A DNA stretch of 64,000 nucleotides from Clusia tigrina (GCA_920105625.2 OV050030.1:111768814-111832813); one strand, 5' to 3'. Positions 23,842 through 38,600 are shown, counted from the stretch's first letter. Program-made: numbers and translations. Notes: a model not told the origin generated them from the sequence alone.

Positions 23842-26671
23842 TTGTTTATGTTGTACCTCTTTTTCATTTTCTTTGAGTTCGGCTTCTTTCTCTTTTACTC
23901 GTTGTACAAACAAACGTCCGTCTGTAGCCTAGACCTGAAGACAGAATGTGATATAAACATAGGAATTCATCAATATGAAAAACATCTCCACAAAGATAAT
24001 ATTAATTATTGCGTTATATGGAAACAATATAGCCATTGTTTAATTCGCAACCACATGTTTCTAGGTCTAGGGTATCGGAATGTCAGTCTAATCCTAGTTG
24101 AGCTCTTTACTGGTTTTTTATTTAAATTGTTTTATTAAATACAATTCAGTGATTCGAACCAAAAACTCACTTTCGTAACAATATATTACGACATTTCTCT
24201 CCTTGAAAAACCGGCCATGGTTCACATTGATATAAATATTAAAATTTTTCGTTTCTAGGTTACAATAATATAGCTACATTCCATGAAGAACATTTGTAAT
24301 TATAAGGAACAGTTTTGTTTATGTTGTACCTCTTTTTCATTTTCTTTGAGTTCGGCTTCTTTCTCTTTTACTCGTTGTACAAACAAACGTCCGTCTGTAG
24401 CCTAGACCTTAAAACAGAATGTGATATAAACATAGAATTCATCAATATGAAAAACATCTCCACAAAGATAAAATTTATTATTGCGTTATATAGAAACAAT
24501 ATAGCCATTGTTTAATTCGCAACCACATGTTTCTAGGTCTAGGGTGTCGGAATGTCAGTCTAATCCTAGTTGAGCTCTTTACTGGTTTTTTATTTAAATT
24601 GTTTTATTTAATACAATCCAGTGATTCGAACAAAAAACTCACTTTCGTAACAATATATTACGACATTACTCTCCTCGAAAACCCGGCTATGGTTCACATT
24701 GATATACAAATTAAAATTTTTCGTTTCTAGGTTACAATAATATAGCTACATTCCATGAAGAATATTTGTAATTATAAGGAACAGTTTTGTTTATGTTGTA
24801 CCTCTTTTTCATTTTCTTTGAGTTCGGCTTCTTTCTCTTTTACTCGTTGTACAAACAAACGTCCGTCTGTAGCCTAGACCTTAAAACAGAATGTGATATA
24901 AACATAGAATTCATCAATATGAAAAACATCTCCACAAAGATAAAATTTATTATTGCGTTATATAGAAACAATATAGCCATTGTTTAATTCGCAACCACAT
25001 GTTTCTAGGTCTAGGGTATCGGAATGTCAGTCTAATCCTAGTTGAGCTCTTTACTGGTTTTTTATTTAAATTGTTTATTTAATACAATCCAGTGATTCGA
25101 ACCAAAAACTCACTTTCGTAACAATATATTACGACATTTCTCTCCTCGAAAACCCGGCCATGGTTCACATTGATATACAAATTAAAATTTTTCGTTTCTA
25201 GGTTACAATAATATAGCTACATTCCATGAAGAACATTTGTAATTATAAGGAACAGTTTTGTTTATGTTGTACCTCTTTTTCATTTTCTTTGAGTTCGGCT
25301 TCTTTCTCTTTTACTCGTTGTACAAACAAACGTCCGTCTGTAGCCTAGACCTTAAAACAGAATGTGATATAAACATAGAATTCATCAATATGAAAAACAT
25401 CTCCACAAAGATAAAATTTATTATTGCGTTATATAGAAACAATATAGCCATTGTTTAATTCGCAACCACATGTTTCTAGGTCTAGGGTGTCGGAATGTCG
25501 GTCTAATCCTAGTTGAGCTCTTTACTGGTTTTTTATTTAAATTGTTTTATTTAATACAATCCAGTGATTCGAACCAAAAACTCACTTTCGTAACAATATA
25601 TTACGACATTTCTCTCCTCGAAAACCCGGCCATGGTTCACATTGATATACAAATTAAAATTTTTCGTTTCTAGGTTACAATAATATAGCTACATTCCATG
25701 AAGAACATTTGTAATTATAAGGAACAGTTTTGTTTATGTTGTACCTCTTTTTCATTTTCTTTGAGTTCGGCTTCTTTCTCTTTTACTCGTTGTACAAACA
25801 AACGTCCGTCTGTAGCCTAGACCTTAAAACAGAATCTGATATAAACATAGAATTCAGCAATATGAAAAACATCTCCACAAAGATAAAATTTATTATTGCG
25901 TTATATAGAAACAATATAGCCATTGTTTAATTCGCAACCACATGTTTCTAGGTCTAGGGTATCGGAATGTCAGTCTAATCCTAGTTGAGCTCTTTACTGG
26001 TTTTTTATTTAAATTGTTTTATTTAATACAATCCAGTGTTCGAACCAAAAACTCACTTTCGTAACAATATATTACGACATTTCTCTCCTCGAAAACCCGG
26101 CCATGGTTCACATTGATATACAAATTAAAATTTTTCGTTTCTAGGTTACAATAATATAGCTACATTCCATGAAGAACATTTGTAATTATAAGGAATAGTT
26201 TTGTTTATGTTGTACCTCTTTTTCATTTTCTTTGAGTTCGGCTTCTTTCTCTTTTACTCGTTGTACAAACAAACGTCCGTCTGTAGCCTAGACCTTAAAA
26301 CAGAATGTGGTATAAACATAGAATTCATCAATATGAAAAACATCTCCACAAAGATCAAATTTATTATTGCGTTATATAGAAACAATATAGCCATTGTTTA
26401 ATTCGCAACCACATGTTTCTAGGTCTAGGGTATCGGAATGTCAGTCTAATCCTAGTTGAGCTCTTTACTGGTTTTTTATTTAAATTGTTTATTTAATACA
26501 ATCCAGTGATTCGAACCAAAAACTCACTTTCGTAACAATATATTACGACATTTCTCTCCTCGAAAACCCGGCCATGGTTCACATTGATATACAAATTAAA
26601 ATTTTTCGTTTCTAGGTTACAATAATATAGCTACATTCCATGAAGAACATTTGTAATTATAAGGAACAGTT
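23842..26671. repeat. Monomers 51-56, mixed L1/L2 copies with a second dimer repeat
   Basis: Starts are 23842 (L1R1a, private GACCTGAAG, CATAGGAATTC, TTATTAAATAC), 24315 (L2R2, GGGTGTCGG), 24787 (L2R2'), 25258 (L2R2, GGGTGTCGG and TGTCGGTCT), 25730 (L2R2, private AATCTGATA, ATTCAGCAA and one base lost in CCAGTGTTCGAACC) and 26201 (L2'R2', preceded by GGAATAG, private GTGGTATA). The shared GGGTGTCGG at a spacing of 943 suggests that 24315-25257 and 25258-26200 are an older dimer duplication. Confidence 0.85.
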
Positions 26672-29032
26672 TTGTTTATGTTGTACCTCTTTTTCATTTT
26701 CTTTGAGTTCGGCTTCTTTCTCTTTTACTCGTTGTACAAACAAACGTCCGTCTGTAGCCTAGACCTTAAAACAGAATGTGATATAAACATAGAATTCATC
26801 AATATGAAAAACATCTCCACAAAGATAATATTTATTATTGCGTTATATGGAAACAATATAGCCATTGTTTAATTCGCAACCACATGTTTCTAAGTCTAGG
26901 GTATCTGAATGTCAGTCTAATCCTAGTTGAGCTCTTTACTGGTTTTTTACTTAAATTGTTTTATTTAATACAATCTAGTGATTCGAACCAGAAACTCACT
27001 TTCGTAACAATATATTACGACATTTCAATCCTCGAAAACCCGGCCATGGTTCACATTGATATACAAATTAAAATTTTTCGATTCTAGGTTACAATAATAT
27101 AGCTACATTCCATGAAGAACATTTGTAATTATAAGGAACAGTTTTGTTTATGTTGTACCTCTTTTTCATTTTCTTTGAGTTCGGCTTCTTTCTCTTTTAC
27201 TCGTTGTACAAACAAACGTCTGTCTGTAGCCTAGACCTTAAGACAGAATGTGATATAAACATAAGAATTCATCAATATGAAAAACATCTCCACAAAGATA
27301 ATATTAATTATTGCGTTATATGGAAACAATATAGCCGTTGTTTAATTCGCAACCACATGTTTCTAGGTCTAGGGTATCGGAATGTCAGTCTAATCCTAGT
27401 TGAGCTCTTTACTGGTTTTTTATTTAAATTGTTTTATTTAATACAATTCAGTGATTCGAACCAAAAACTCACTTTCGTAACAATATATTACGACATTTCT
27501 CTCATTGAAAAACCGGCCATGGTTCACATTGATATAAATATTAAAATTTTTCGTTTCTAGGTTACAATAATATAGCTACATTCCATGAAGAACATTTGTA
27601 ATTATAAGGAACAGTTTTGTTTATGTTGTACCTCTTTTTCATTTTCTTTGAGTTCGGCTTCTTTCTCTTTTACTCGTTGTACAAACAAACGTCCGTCTGT
27701 AGCCTAGACCTTAAGACAGAATGTGATATAAACATAAGAATTCATCAATATGAAAAACATCTCCACAAAGATAATATTAATTATTGCGTTATATGGAAAC
27801 AATATAGCCATTGTTTAATTCGCAACAACATGTTTATAGGTCTAGCGTATCGGAATGTCAGTCTAATCCTAGTTGAGCTCTTTACTGGTTTTTTATTTAA
27901 ATTGTTTTATTTAATACAATTCAGTGATTCGAACCAAAAACTCACTTTCGTAACAATATATTACGACATTTCTCTCCTTGAAAAACCGGCCATGGTTCAC
28001 ATTGATATACAAACTAAAATTTTTCGTTTCTAGGTTACAATAATATAGCTACATTCCATGAAGAACATTTGTAATTATAAGGAACAGTTTTGTTTATGTT
28101 GTACCTCTTTTTCATTTTCTTTGAGTTCGGCTTCTTTCTCTTTTACTCGTTGTACAAACAAACGTCCGTCTGTAGCCTAGACCTTAAAACAGAATGTGAT
28201 ATAAACATAGAATTCATCAATATGAAAAACATCTCCACAAAGATAAAATTTATTATTGCGTTATATAGAAACAATATAGCCATTGTTTAATTCGCAACCA
28301 CATGTTTCTAGGTCTAGGGTATCGGAATGTCAGTCTAATCCTAGTTGAGCTCTTTACTGGTTTTTTATTTAAATTGTTTATTTAATACAATCCAGTGATT
28401 CGAACCAAAAACTCACTTTCGTAACAATATATTACGACATTTCTCTCCTCGAAAACCCGGCCATGGTTCACATTGATATACAAATTAAAATTTTTCGTTT
28501 CTAGGTTACAATAATATAGCTACATTCCATGAAGAACATTTGTAATTATAAGGAACAGTTTTGTTTATGTTGTACCTCTTTTTCATTTTCTTTGAGTTCG
28601 GCTTCTTTCTCTTTTACTCGTTGTACAAACAAACGTCCGTCTGTATCCTAGACCTTAAAACAGAATGTGATATAAACATAGAATTCATCAATATGAAAAA
28701 CATCTCCACAAAGATAATATTAATTATTGCGTTATATGGAAACAATATAGCCATTGTTTAATTCGCAACAACATGTTTCTAGGTCTAGGGTATCGGAATG
28801 TCAGTCTAATCCTAGTTGAGCTCTTTACTGTTTTTTTATTTAAATTGTTTTATTTAATACAATTCAGTGATTCGAACCAAAAACTCACTTTCGTAACAAT
28901 ATATTACGACATTTCTCTCCTTGAAAAACCGGCCATGGTTCACATTGATATACAAATTAAAATGTTTCGTTTCTAGGTTACAATAATATAGCTACATTCC
29001 ATGAAGAACATTTGTAATTATAAGGAACAGTT
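26672..29032. repeat. 5-monomer HOR, copy 1 (2361 bp)
   Basis: Starts are 26672 (L3R3, with AACCAGAAACTC), 27144 (L1R1a, with CGTCTGTCTG, GCCGTTG and CTCTCATTG), 27617 (L1R1b, with AACAACATGTTTATAGG and CTAGCG), 28090 (L2R2') and 28561 (L3b, with CTGTATCCTAG, ACTGTTTTTTT and AAAATGTTTCG). This copy has a private AAACTAAAAT near 28013. All the other markers recur at 2361 and 4722 bases. Confidence 0.96.
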
Positions 29033-31393
29033 TTGTTTATGTTGTACCTCTTTTTCATTTTCTTTGAGTTCGGCTTCTTTCTCTTTTACTCGTTGTACAA
29101 ACAAACGTCCGTCTGTAGCCTAGACCTTAAAACAGAATGTGATATAAACATAGAATTCATCAATATGAAAAACATCTCCACAAAGATAATATTTATTATT
29201 GCGTTATATGGAAACAATATAGCCATTGTTTAATTCGCAACGACATGTTTCTAAGTCTAGGGTATCTGAATGTCAGTCTAATCCTAGTTGAGCTCTTTAC
29301 TGGTTTTTTACTTAAATTGTTTTATTTAATACAATCTAGTGATTCGAACCAGAAACTCACTTTCGTAACAATATATTACGACATTTCAATCCTCGAAAAC
29401 CCGGCCATGGTTCACATTGATATACAAATTAAAATTTTTCGATTCTAGGTTACAATAATATAGCTACATTCCATGAAGAACATTTGTAATTATAAGGAAC
29501 AGTTTTGTTTATGTTGTACCTCTTTTTCATTTTCTTTGAGTTCGGCTTCTTTCTCTTTTACTCGTTGTACAAACAAACGTCTGTCTGTAGCCTAGACCTT
29601 AAGACAGAATGTGATATAAACATAAGAATTCATCAATATGAAAAACATCTCCACAAAGATAATATTAATTATTGCGTTATATGGAAACAATATAGCCGTT
29701 GTTTAATTCGCAACCACATGTTTCTAGGTCTAGGGTATCGGAATGTCAGTCTAATCCTAGTTGAGCTCTTTACTGGTTTTTTATTTAAATTGTTTTATTT
29801 AATACAATTCAGTGATTCGAACCAAAAACTCACTTTCGTAACAATATATTACGACATTTCTCTCATTGAAAAACCGGCCATGGTTCACATTGATATAAAT
29901 ATTAAAATTTTTCGTTTCTAGGTTACAATAATATAGCTACATTCCATGAAGAACATTTGTAATTATAAGGAACATTTTTGTTTATGTTGTACCTCTTTTT
30001 CATTTTCTTTGAGTTCGGCTTCTTTCTCTTTTACTCGTTGTACAAACAAACGTCCGTCTGTAGCCTAGACCTTAAGACAGAATGTGATATAAACATAAGA
30101 ATTCATCAATATGAAAAACATCTCCACAAAGATAATATTAATTATTGCGTTATATGGAAACAATATAGCCATTGTTTAATTCGCAACAACATGTTTATAG
30201 GTCTAGCGTATCGGAATGTCAGTCTAATCCTAGTTGAGCTCTTTACTGGTTTTTTATTTAAATTGTTTTATTTAATACAATTCAGTGATTCGAACCAAAA
30301 ACTCACTTTCGTAACAATATATTACGACATTTCTCTCCTTGAAAAACCGGCCATGGTTCACATTGATATACAAATTAAAATTTTTCGTTTCTAGGTTACA
30401 ATAATATAGCTACATTCCATGAAGAACATTTGTAATTATAAGGAACAGTTTTGTTTATGTTGTACCTCTTTTTCATTTTCTTTGAGTTCGGCTTCTTTCT
30501 CTTTTACTCGTTGTACAAACAAACGTCCGTCTGTAGCCTAGACCTTAAAACAGAATGTGATATAAACATAGAATTCATCAATATGAAAAACATCTCCACA
30601 AAGATAAAATTTATTATTGCGTTATATAGAAACAATATAGCCATTGTTTAATTCGCAACCACATGTTTCTAGGTCTAGGGTATCGGAATGTCAGTCTAAT
30701 CCTAGTTGAGCTCTTTACTGGTTTTTTATTTAAATTGTTTATTTAATACAATCCAGTGATTCGAACCAAAAACTCACTTTCGTAACAATATATTACGACA
30801 TTTCTCTCCTCGAAAACCCGGCCATGGTTCACATTGATATACAAATTAAAATTTTTCGTTTCTAGGTTACAATAATATAGCTACATTCCATGAAGAACAT
30901 TTGTAATTATAAGGAACAGTTTTGTTTATGTTGTACCTCTTTTTCATTTTCTTTGAGTTCGGCTTCTTTCTCTTTTACTCGTTGTACAAACAAACGTCCG
31001 TCTGTATCCTAGACCTTAAAACAGAATGTGATATAAACATAGAATTCATCAATATGAAAAACATCTCCACAAAGATAATATTAATTATTGCGTTATATGG
31101 AAACAATATAGCCATTGTTTAATTCGCAACAACATGTTTCTAGGTCTAGGGTATCGGAATGTCAGTCTAATCCTAGTTGAGCTCTTTACTGTTTTTTTAT
31201 TTAAATTGTTTTATTTAATACAATTCAGTGATTCGAACCAAAAACTCACTTTCGTAACAATATATTACGACATTTCTCTCCTTGAAAAACCGGCCATGGT
31301 TCACATTGATATACAAATTAAAATGTTTCGTTTCTAGGTTACAATAATATAGCTACATTCCATGAAGAACATTTGTAATTATAAGGAACAGTT
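29033..31393. repeat. 5-monomer HOR, copy 2 (2361 bp)
   Basis: Starts are 29033, 29505, 29978, 30451 and 30922. It carries the same ordered markers as the unit at 26672. Private changes noticed are CAACGACATG near 29239 and GGAACATTTTTG near 29970. Confidence 0.96.
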
Positions 31394-33754
31394 TTGTTTA
31401 TGTTGTACCTCTTTTTCATTTTCTTTGAGTTCGGCTTCTTTCTCTTTTACTCGTTGTACAAACAAACGTCCGTCTGTAGCCTAGACCTTAAAACAGAATG
31501 TGATATAAACATAGAATTCATCAATATGAAAAACATCTCCACAAAGATAATATTTATTATTGCGTTATATGGAAACAATATAGCCATTGTTTAATTCGCA
31601 ACCACATGTTTCTAAGTCTAGGGTATCTGAATGTCAGTCTAATCCTAGTTGAGCTCTTTACTGGTTTTTTACTTAAATTGTTTTATTTAATACAATCTAG
31701 TGATTCGAACCAGAAACTCACTTTCGTAACAATATATTACGACATTTCAATCCTCGAAAACCCGGCCATGGTTCACATTGATATACAAATTAAAATTTTT
31801 CGATTCTAGGTTACAATAATATAGCTACATTCCATGAAGAACATTTGTAATTATAAGGAACAGTTTTGTTTATGTTGTACCTCTTTTTCATTTTCTTTGA
31901 GTTCGGCTTCTTTCTCTTTTACTCGTTGTACAAACAAACGTCTGTCTGTAGCCTAGACCTTAAGACAGAATGTGATATAAACATAAGAATTCATCAATAT
32001 GAAAAACATCTCCACAAAGATAATATTAATTATTGCGTTATATGGAAACAATATAGCCGTTGTTTAATTCGCAACCACATGTTTCTAGGTCTAGGGTATC
32101 GGAATGTCAGTCTAATCCTAGTTGAGCTCTTTACTGGTTTTTTATTTAAATTGTTTTATTTAATACAATTCAGTGATTCGAACCAAAAACTCACTTTCGT
32201 AACAATATATTACGACATTTCTCTCATTGAAAAACCGGCCATGGTTCACATTGATATAAATATTAAAATTTTTCGTTTCTAGGTTACAATAATATAGCTA
32301 CATTCCATGAAGAACATTTGTAATTATAAGGAACAGTTTTGTTTATGTTGTACCTCTTTTTCATTTTCTTTGAGTTCGGCTTCTTTCTCTTTTACTCGTT
32401 GTACAAACAAACGTCCGTCTGTAGCCTAGACCTTAAGACAGAATGTGATATAAACATAAGAATTCATCAATATGAAAAACATCTCCACAAAGATAATATT
32501 AATTATTGCGTTATATGGAAACAATATAGCCATTGTTTAATTCGCAACAACATGTTTATAGGTCTAGCGTATCGGAATGTCAGTCTAATCCTAGTTGAGC
32601 TCTTTACTGGTTTTTTATTTAAATTGTTTTATTTAATACAATTCAGTGATTCGAACCAAAAACTCACTTTCGTAACAATATATTACGACATTTCTCTCCT
32701 TGAAAAACCGGCCATGGTTCACATTGATATACAAATTAAAATTTTTCGTTTCTAGGTTACAATAATATAGCTACATTCCATGAAGAACATTTGTAATTAT
32801 AAGGAACAGTTTTGTTTATGTTGTACCTCTTTTTCATTTTCTTTGAGTTCGGCTTCTTTCTCTTTTACTCGTTGTACAAACAAACGTCCGTCTGTAGCCT
32901 AGACCTTAAAACAGAATGTGATATAAACATAGAATTCATCAATATGAAAAACATCTCCACAAAGATAAAATTTATTATTGCGTTATATAGAAACAATATA
33001 GCCATTGTTTAATTCGCAACCACATGTTTCTAGGTCTAGGGTATCGGAATGTCAGTCTAATCCTAGTTGAGCTCTTTACTGGTTTTTTATTTAAATTGTT
33101 TATTTAATACAATCCAGTGATTCGAACCAAAAACTCACTTTCGTAACAATATATTACGACATTTCTCTCCTCGAAAACCCGGCCATGGTTCACATTGATA
33201 TACAAATTAAAATTTTTCGTTTCTAGGTTACAATAATATAGCTACATTCCATGAAGAACATTTGTAATTATAAGGAACAGTTTTGTTTATGTTGTACCTC
33301 TTTTTCATTTTCTTTGAGTTCGGCTTCTTTCTCTTTTACTCGTTGTACAAACAAACGTCCGTCTGTATCCTAGACCTTAAAACAGAATGTGATATAAACA
33401 TAGAATTCATCAATATGAAAAACATCTCCACAAAGATAATATTAATTATTGCGTTATATGGAAACAATATAGCCATTGTTTAATTCGCAACAACATGTTT
33501 CTAGGTCTAGGGTATCGGAATGTCAGTCTAATCCTAGTTGAGCTCTTTACTGTTTTTTTATTTAAATTGTTTTATTTAATACAATTCAGTGATTCGAACC
33601 AAAAACTCACTTTCGTAACAATATATTACGACATTTCTCTCCTTGAAAAACCGGCCATGGTTCACATTGATATACAAATTAAAATGTTTCGTTTCTAGGT
33701 TACAATAATATAGCTACATTCCATGAAGAACATTTGTAATTATAAGGAACAGTT
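31394..33754. repeat. 5-monomer HOR, copy 3 (2361 bp)
   Basis: Starts are 31394, 31866, 32339, 32812 and 33283, with the same ordered markers as the two preceding units. Its last three monomers (32339-33754) are also the first three monomers of the 7-monomer unit that follows, so the two HOR families overlap and one was built out of the other. Confidence 0.96.
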
Positions 33755-35642
33755 TTGTTTATGTTGTACCTCTTTTTCATTTTCTTTGAGTTCGGCTTCT
33801 TTCTCTTTTACTCGTTGTACAAACAAACGTCCGTCTGTAGCCTAGACCTTAAAACAGAATGTGATATAAACATAGAATTCATCAATATGAAAAACATCTC
33901 CACAAAGATAAAATTTATTATTGCGTTATATAGAAACAATATAGCCATTGTTTAATTCGCAACCACATGTTTCTAGGTCTAGGGTATCGGAATGTCAGTC
34001 TAATCCTAGTTGAGCTCTTTACTTGTTTTTTATTTAAATTGTTTTATTTAATACAATTCAGTGATTCGAACCAAAAACTCACTTTCGTAACAATATATTA
34101 CGACATTTCTCTCCTTGAAAAACCGGTCATGGTTCACATTGATATACAAATTAAAATTTTTCGTTTCTAGGTTACAATAATATAGCTACATTCCATGAAG
34201 AACATTTGTAATTATAAGGAACAGTTTTGTTTATGTTGTACCTCTTTTTCATTTTCTTTGAGTTCGGCTTCTTTCTCTTTTACTCGTTGTACAAACAAAC
34301 GTCCGTCTGTAGCCTAGACCTTAAAACAGAATGTGATATAAACATAGAATTCATCAATATGAAAAACATCTCCACAAAGATAAAATTTATTATTGCGTTA
34401 TATAGAAATAATATAGCCATTGTTTAATTCGCAACCACATGTTTCTAGGTCTAGGGTATCGGAATGTCAGTCTAATCCTAGTTGAGCTCTTTACTGGTTT
34501 TTTATTTAAATTGTTTTATTTAATACAATCCAGTGATTCGAACCAAAAACTCACTTTCGTAACAATATATTACGACATTTCTCTCCTCGAAAACCCGGCC
34601 ATGGTTCACATTGATATACAAATTAAAATTTTTCGTTTCTAGGTTACAATAATATAGCTACATTCCATGAAGAACATTTGTAATTATAAGGAACAGTTTT
34701 GTTTATGTTGTACCTCTTTTTCATTTTCTTTGAGTTCGGCTTCTTTCTCTTTAACTCGTTGTACAAACAAACGTCCGTCTGTAGCCTAGACCTTAAAACA
34801 GAATGTGATATAAACATAGAATTCATCAATATGAAAAACATCTCCACAAAGATAAAATTTATTATTGCGTTATATAGAAACAATATAGCCATTGTTTAAT
34901 TCGCAACCACATGTTTCTAGGTCTAGGGTATCGGAATGTCAGTCTAATCCTAGTTGAGCTCTTTACTGGTTTTTTATTTAAATTGTTTTATTTAATACAA
35001 TCCAGTGATTCGAACCAAAAACTCACTTTCGTAACAATATATTACGACATTTCTCTCCTCGAAAACCCGGCCATGGTTCACATTGATATAGAAATTAAAA
35101 TTTTTCGTTTCTAGGTTACAATAATACAGCTACATTGCATGAAGAACATTTGTAATTATAAGGAACAGTTTTGTTTATGTTGTACCTCTTTTTCATTTTC
35201 TTTGAGTTCGGCTTCTTTCTCTTTTACTCGTTGTACAAACAAACGTCCGTCTGTAGCCTAGACCTTAAAACAGAATGTGATATAAACATACAATTCATCA
35301 ATATGAAAAACATCTCCACAAAGATAATATTTATTATTGCGTTATATGGAAACAATATAGCCATTGTTTAATTCGCAACCACATGTTTCTAAGTCTAGGG
35401 TATCTGAATGTCAGTCTAATCCTAGTTGAGCTCTTTACTGGTTTTTTACTTAAATTGTTTTATTTAATACAATCTAGTGATTCGAACCAAAAACTCAGTT
35501 TCGTAACAATATATTACGACATTTCTCTCATTGAAAAACCGGCCATGGTTCACATTGATATAAATATTAAAATTTTTCGTTTCTAGGTTACAATAATATA
35601 GCTACATTCCATGAAGAACATTTGTAATTATAAGGAACAGTT
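32339..35642. repeat. 7-monomer HOR, copy 1 (3304 bp)
   Basis: Starts are 32339, 32812, 33283, 33755 (L2R1b with ACTTGTTTTTT and CCGGTCATGG), 34227 (L2R2 with GAAATAATATAG), 34699 (L2R2 with CTCTTTAACTCG) and 35171 (L3 with CATACAATTC, then a chimeric right module). The fifth to seventh monomers also give GATATAGAAATT and TACATTGCATG near 35087 and 35133. All these markers recur 3304 bases later. The CTTTAACTCG variant removes a stop codon from the minus strand, which is why short 82-codon minus-strand frames appear in these monomers; they have no other support. Confidence 0.95.
35171..35642. repeat. Chimeric junction monomer 75
   Basis: The first part matches monomer 82 (38475): CATACAATTC, CTAAGTCTAGGG, ATCTAGTG and the rare AACTCAGTTTCG, whose G is at 35498. 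From 35526 it matches the tail of monomers 58, 63 and 68: CTCTCATTG, then GATATAAATATT. Monomer 82 instead continues CAATCCTCG, AAAATGTTTCG, TTTCTGGG. The exchange point is therefore inside 35499-35525, a 27-base stretch identical in both parents that contains most of the CGTAA/TTACG dyad. Confidence 0.92.
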
Positions 35643-38600
35643 TTGTTTATGTTGTACCTCTTTTTCATTTTCTTTGAGTTCGGCTTCTTTCTCTTTTACT
35701 CGTTGTACAAACAAACGTCCGTCTGTAGCCTAGACCTTAAGACAGAATGTGATATAAACATAAGAATTCATCAATATGAAAAACATCTCCACAAAGATAA
35801 TATTAATTATTGCGTTATATGGAAACAATATAGCCATTGTTTAATTCGCAACAACATGTTTATAGGTCTAGCGTATCGGAATGTCAGTCTAATCCTAGTT
35901 GAGCTCTTTACTGGTTTTTTATTTAAATTGTTTTATTTAATACAATTCAGTGATTCGAACCAAAAACTCACTTTCGTAACAATATATTACGACATTTCTC
36001 TCCTTGAAAAACCGGCCATGGTTCACATTGATATACAAATTAAAATTTTTCGTTTCTAGGTTACAATAATATAGCTACATTCCATGAAGAACATTTGTAA
36101 TTATAAGGAACAGTTTTGTTTATGTTGTACCTCTTTTTCATTTTCTTTGAGTTCGGCTTCTTTCTCTTTTACTCGTTGTACAAACAAACGTCCGTCTGTA
36201 GCCTAGACCTTAAAACAGAATGTGATATAAACATAGAATTCATCAATATGAAAAACATCTCCACAAAGATAAAATTTATTATTGCGTTATATAGAAACAA
36301 TATAGCCATTGTTTAATTCGCAACCACATGTTTCTAGGTCTAGGGTATCGGAATGTCAGTCTAATCCTAGTTGAGCTCTTTACTGGTTTTTTATTTAAAT
36401 TGTTTATTTAATACAATCCAGTGATTCGAACCAAAAACTCACTTTCGTAACAATATATTACGACATTTCTCTCCTCGAAAACCCGGCCATGGTTCACATT
36501 GATATACAAATTAAAATTTTTCGTTTCTAGGTTACAATAATATAGCTACATTCCATGAAGAACATTTGTAATTATAAGGAACAGTTTTGTTTATGTTGTA
36601 CCTCTTTTTCATTTTCTTTGAGTTCGGCTTCTTTCTCTTTTACTCGTTGTACAAACAAACGTCCGTCTGTATCCTAGACCTTAAAACAGAATGTGATATA
36701 AACATAGAATTCATCAATATGAAAAACATCTCCACAAAGATAATATTAATTATTGCGTTATATGGAAACAATATAGCCATTGTTTAATTCGCAACAACAT
36801 GTTTCTAGGTCTAGGGTATCGGAATGTCAGTCTAATCCTAGTTGAGCTCTTTACTGTTTTTTTATTTAAATTGTTTTATTTAATACAATTCAGTGATTCG
36901 AACCAAAAACTCACTTTCGTAACAATATATTACGACATTTCTCTCCTTGAAAAACCGGCCATGGTTCACATTGATATACAAATTAAAATGTTTCGTTTCT
37001 AGGTTACAATAATATAGCTACATTCCATGAAGAACATTTGTAATTATAAGGAACAGTTTTGTTTATGTTGTACCTCTTTTTCATTTTCTTTGAGTTCGGC
37101 TTCTTTCTCTTTTACTCGTTGTACAAACAAACGTCCGTCTGTAGCCTAGACCTTAAAACAGAATGTGATATAAACATAGAATTCATCAATATGAAAAACA
37201 TCTCCACAAAGATAAAATTTATTATTGCGTTATATAGAAACAATATAGCCATTGTTTAATTCGCAACCACATGTTTCTAGGTCTAGGGTATCGGAATGTC
37301 AGTCTAATCCTAGTTGAGCTCTTTACTTGTTTTTTATTTAAATTGTTTTATTTAATACAATTCAGTGATTCGAACCAAAAACTCACTTTCGTAACAATAT
37401 ATTACGACATTTCTCTCCTTGAAAAACCGGTCATGGTTCACATTGATATACAAATTAAAATTTTTCGTTTCTAGGTTACAATAATATAGCTACATTCCAT
37501 GAAGAACATTTGTAATTATAAGGAACAGTTTTGTTTATGTTGTACCTCTTTTTCATTTTCTTTGAGTTCGGCTTCTTTCTCTTTTACTCGTTGTACAAAC
37601 AAACGTCCGTCTGTAGCCTAGACCTTAAAACAGAATGTGATATAAACATAGAATTCATCAATATGAAAAACATCTCCACAAAGATAAAATTTATTATTGC
37701 GTTATATAGAAATAATATAGCCATTGTTTAATTCGCAACCACATGTTTCTAGGTCTAGGGTATCGGAATGTCAGTCTAATCCTAGTTGAGCTCTTTACTG
37801 GTTTTTTATTTAAATTGTTTTATTTAATACAATCCAGTGATTCGAACCAAAAACTCACTTTCGTAACAATATATTACGACATTTCTCTCCTCGAAAACCC
37901 GGCCATGGTTCACATTGATATACAAATTAAAATTTTTCGTTTCTAGGTTACAATAATATAGCTACATTCCATGAAGAACATTTGTAATTATAAGGAACAG
38001 TTTTGTTTATGTTGTACCTCTTTTTCATTTTCTTTGAGTTCGGCTTCTTTCTCTTTAACTCGTTGTACAAACAAACGTCCGTCTGTAGCCTAGACCTTAA
38101 AACAGAATGTGATATAAACATAGAATTCATCAATATGAAAAACATCTCCACAAAGATAAAATTTATTATTGCGTTATATAGAAACAATATAGCCATTGTT
38201 TAATTCGCAACCACATGTTTCTAGGTCTAGGGTATCGGAATGTCAGTCTAATCCTAGTTGAGCTCTTTACTGGTTTTTTATTTAAATTGTTTTATTTAAT
38301 ACAATCCAGTGATTCGAACCAAAAACTCACTTTCGTAACAATATATTACGACATTTCTCTCCTCGAAAACCCGGCCATGGTTCACATTGATATAGAAATT
38401 AAAATTTTTCGTTTCTAGGTTACAATAATACAGCTACATTGCATGAAGAACATTTGTAATTATAAGGAACAGTTTTGTTTATGTTGTACCTCTTTTTCAT
38501 TTTCTTTGAGTTCGGCTTCTTTCTCTTTTACTCGTTGTACAAACAAACGTCCGTCTGTAGCCTAGACCTTAAAACAGAATGTGATATAAACATACAATTC

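Noticed and set aside
34644..34892. 82-codon minus-strand open frames (also at 37948, 41255, 41727, 44561, 45033)
   Set aside because: They exist only because CTTTTACTCG became CTTTAACTCG and removed a minus-strand stop. They follow repeat inheritance and have no independent support.
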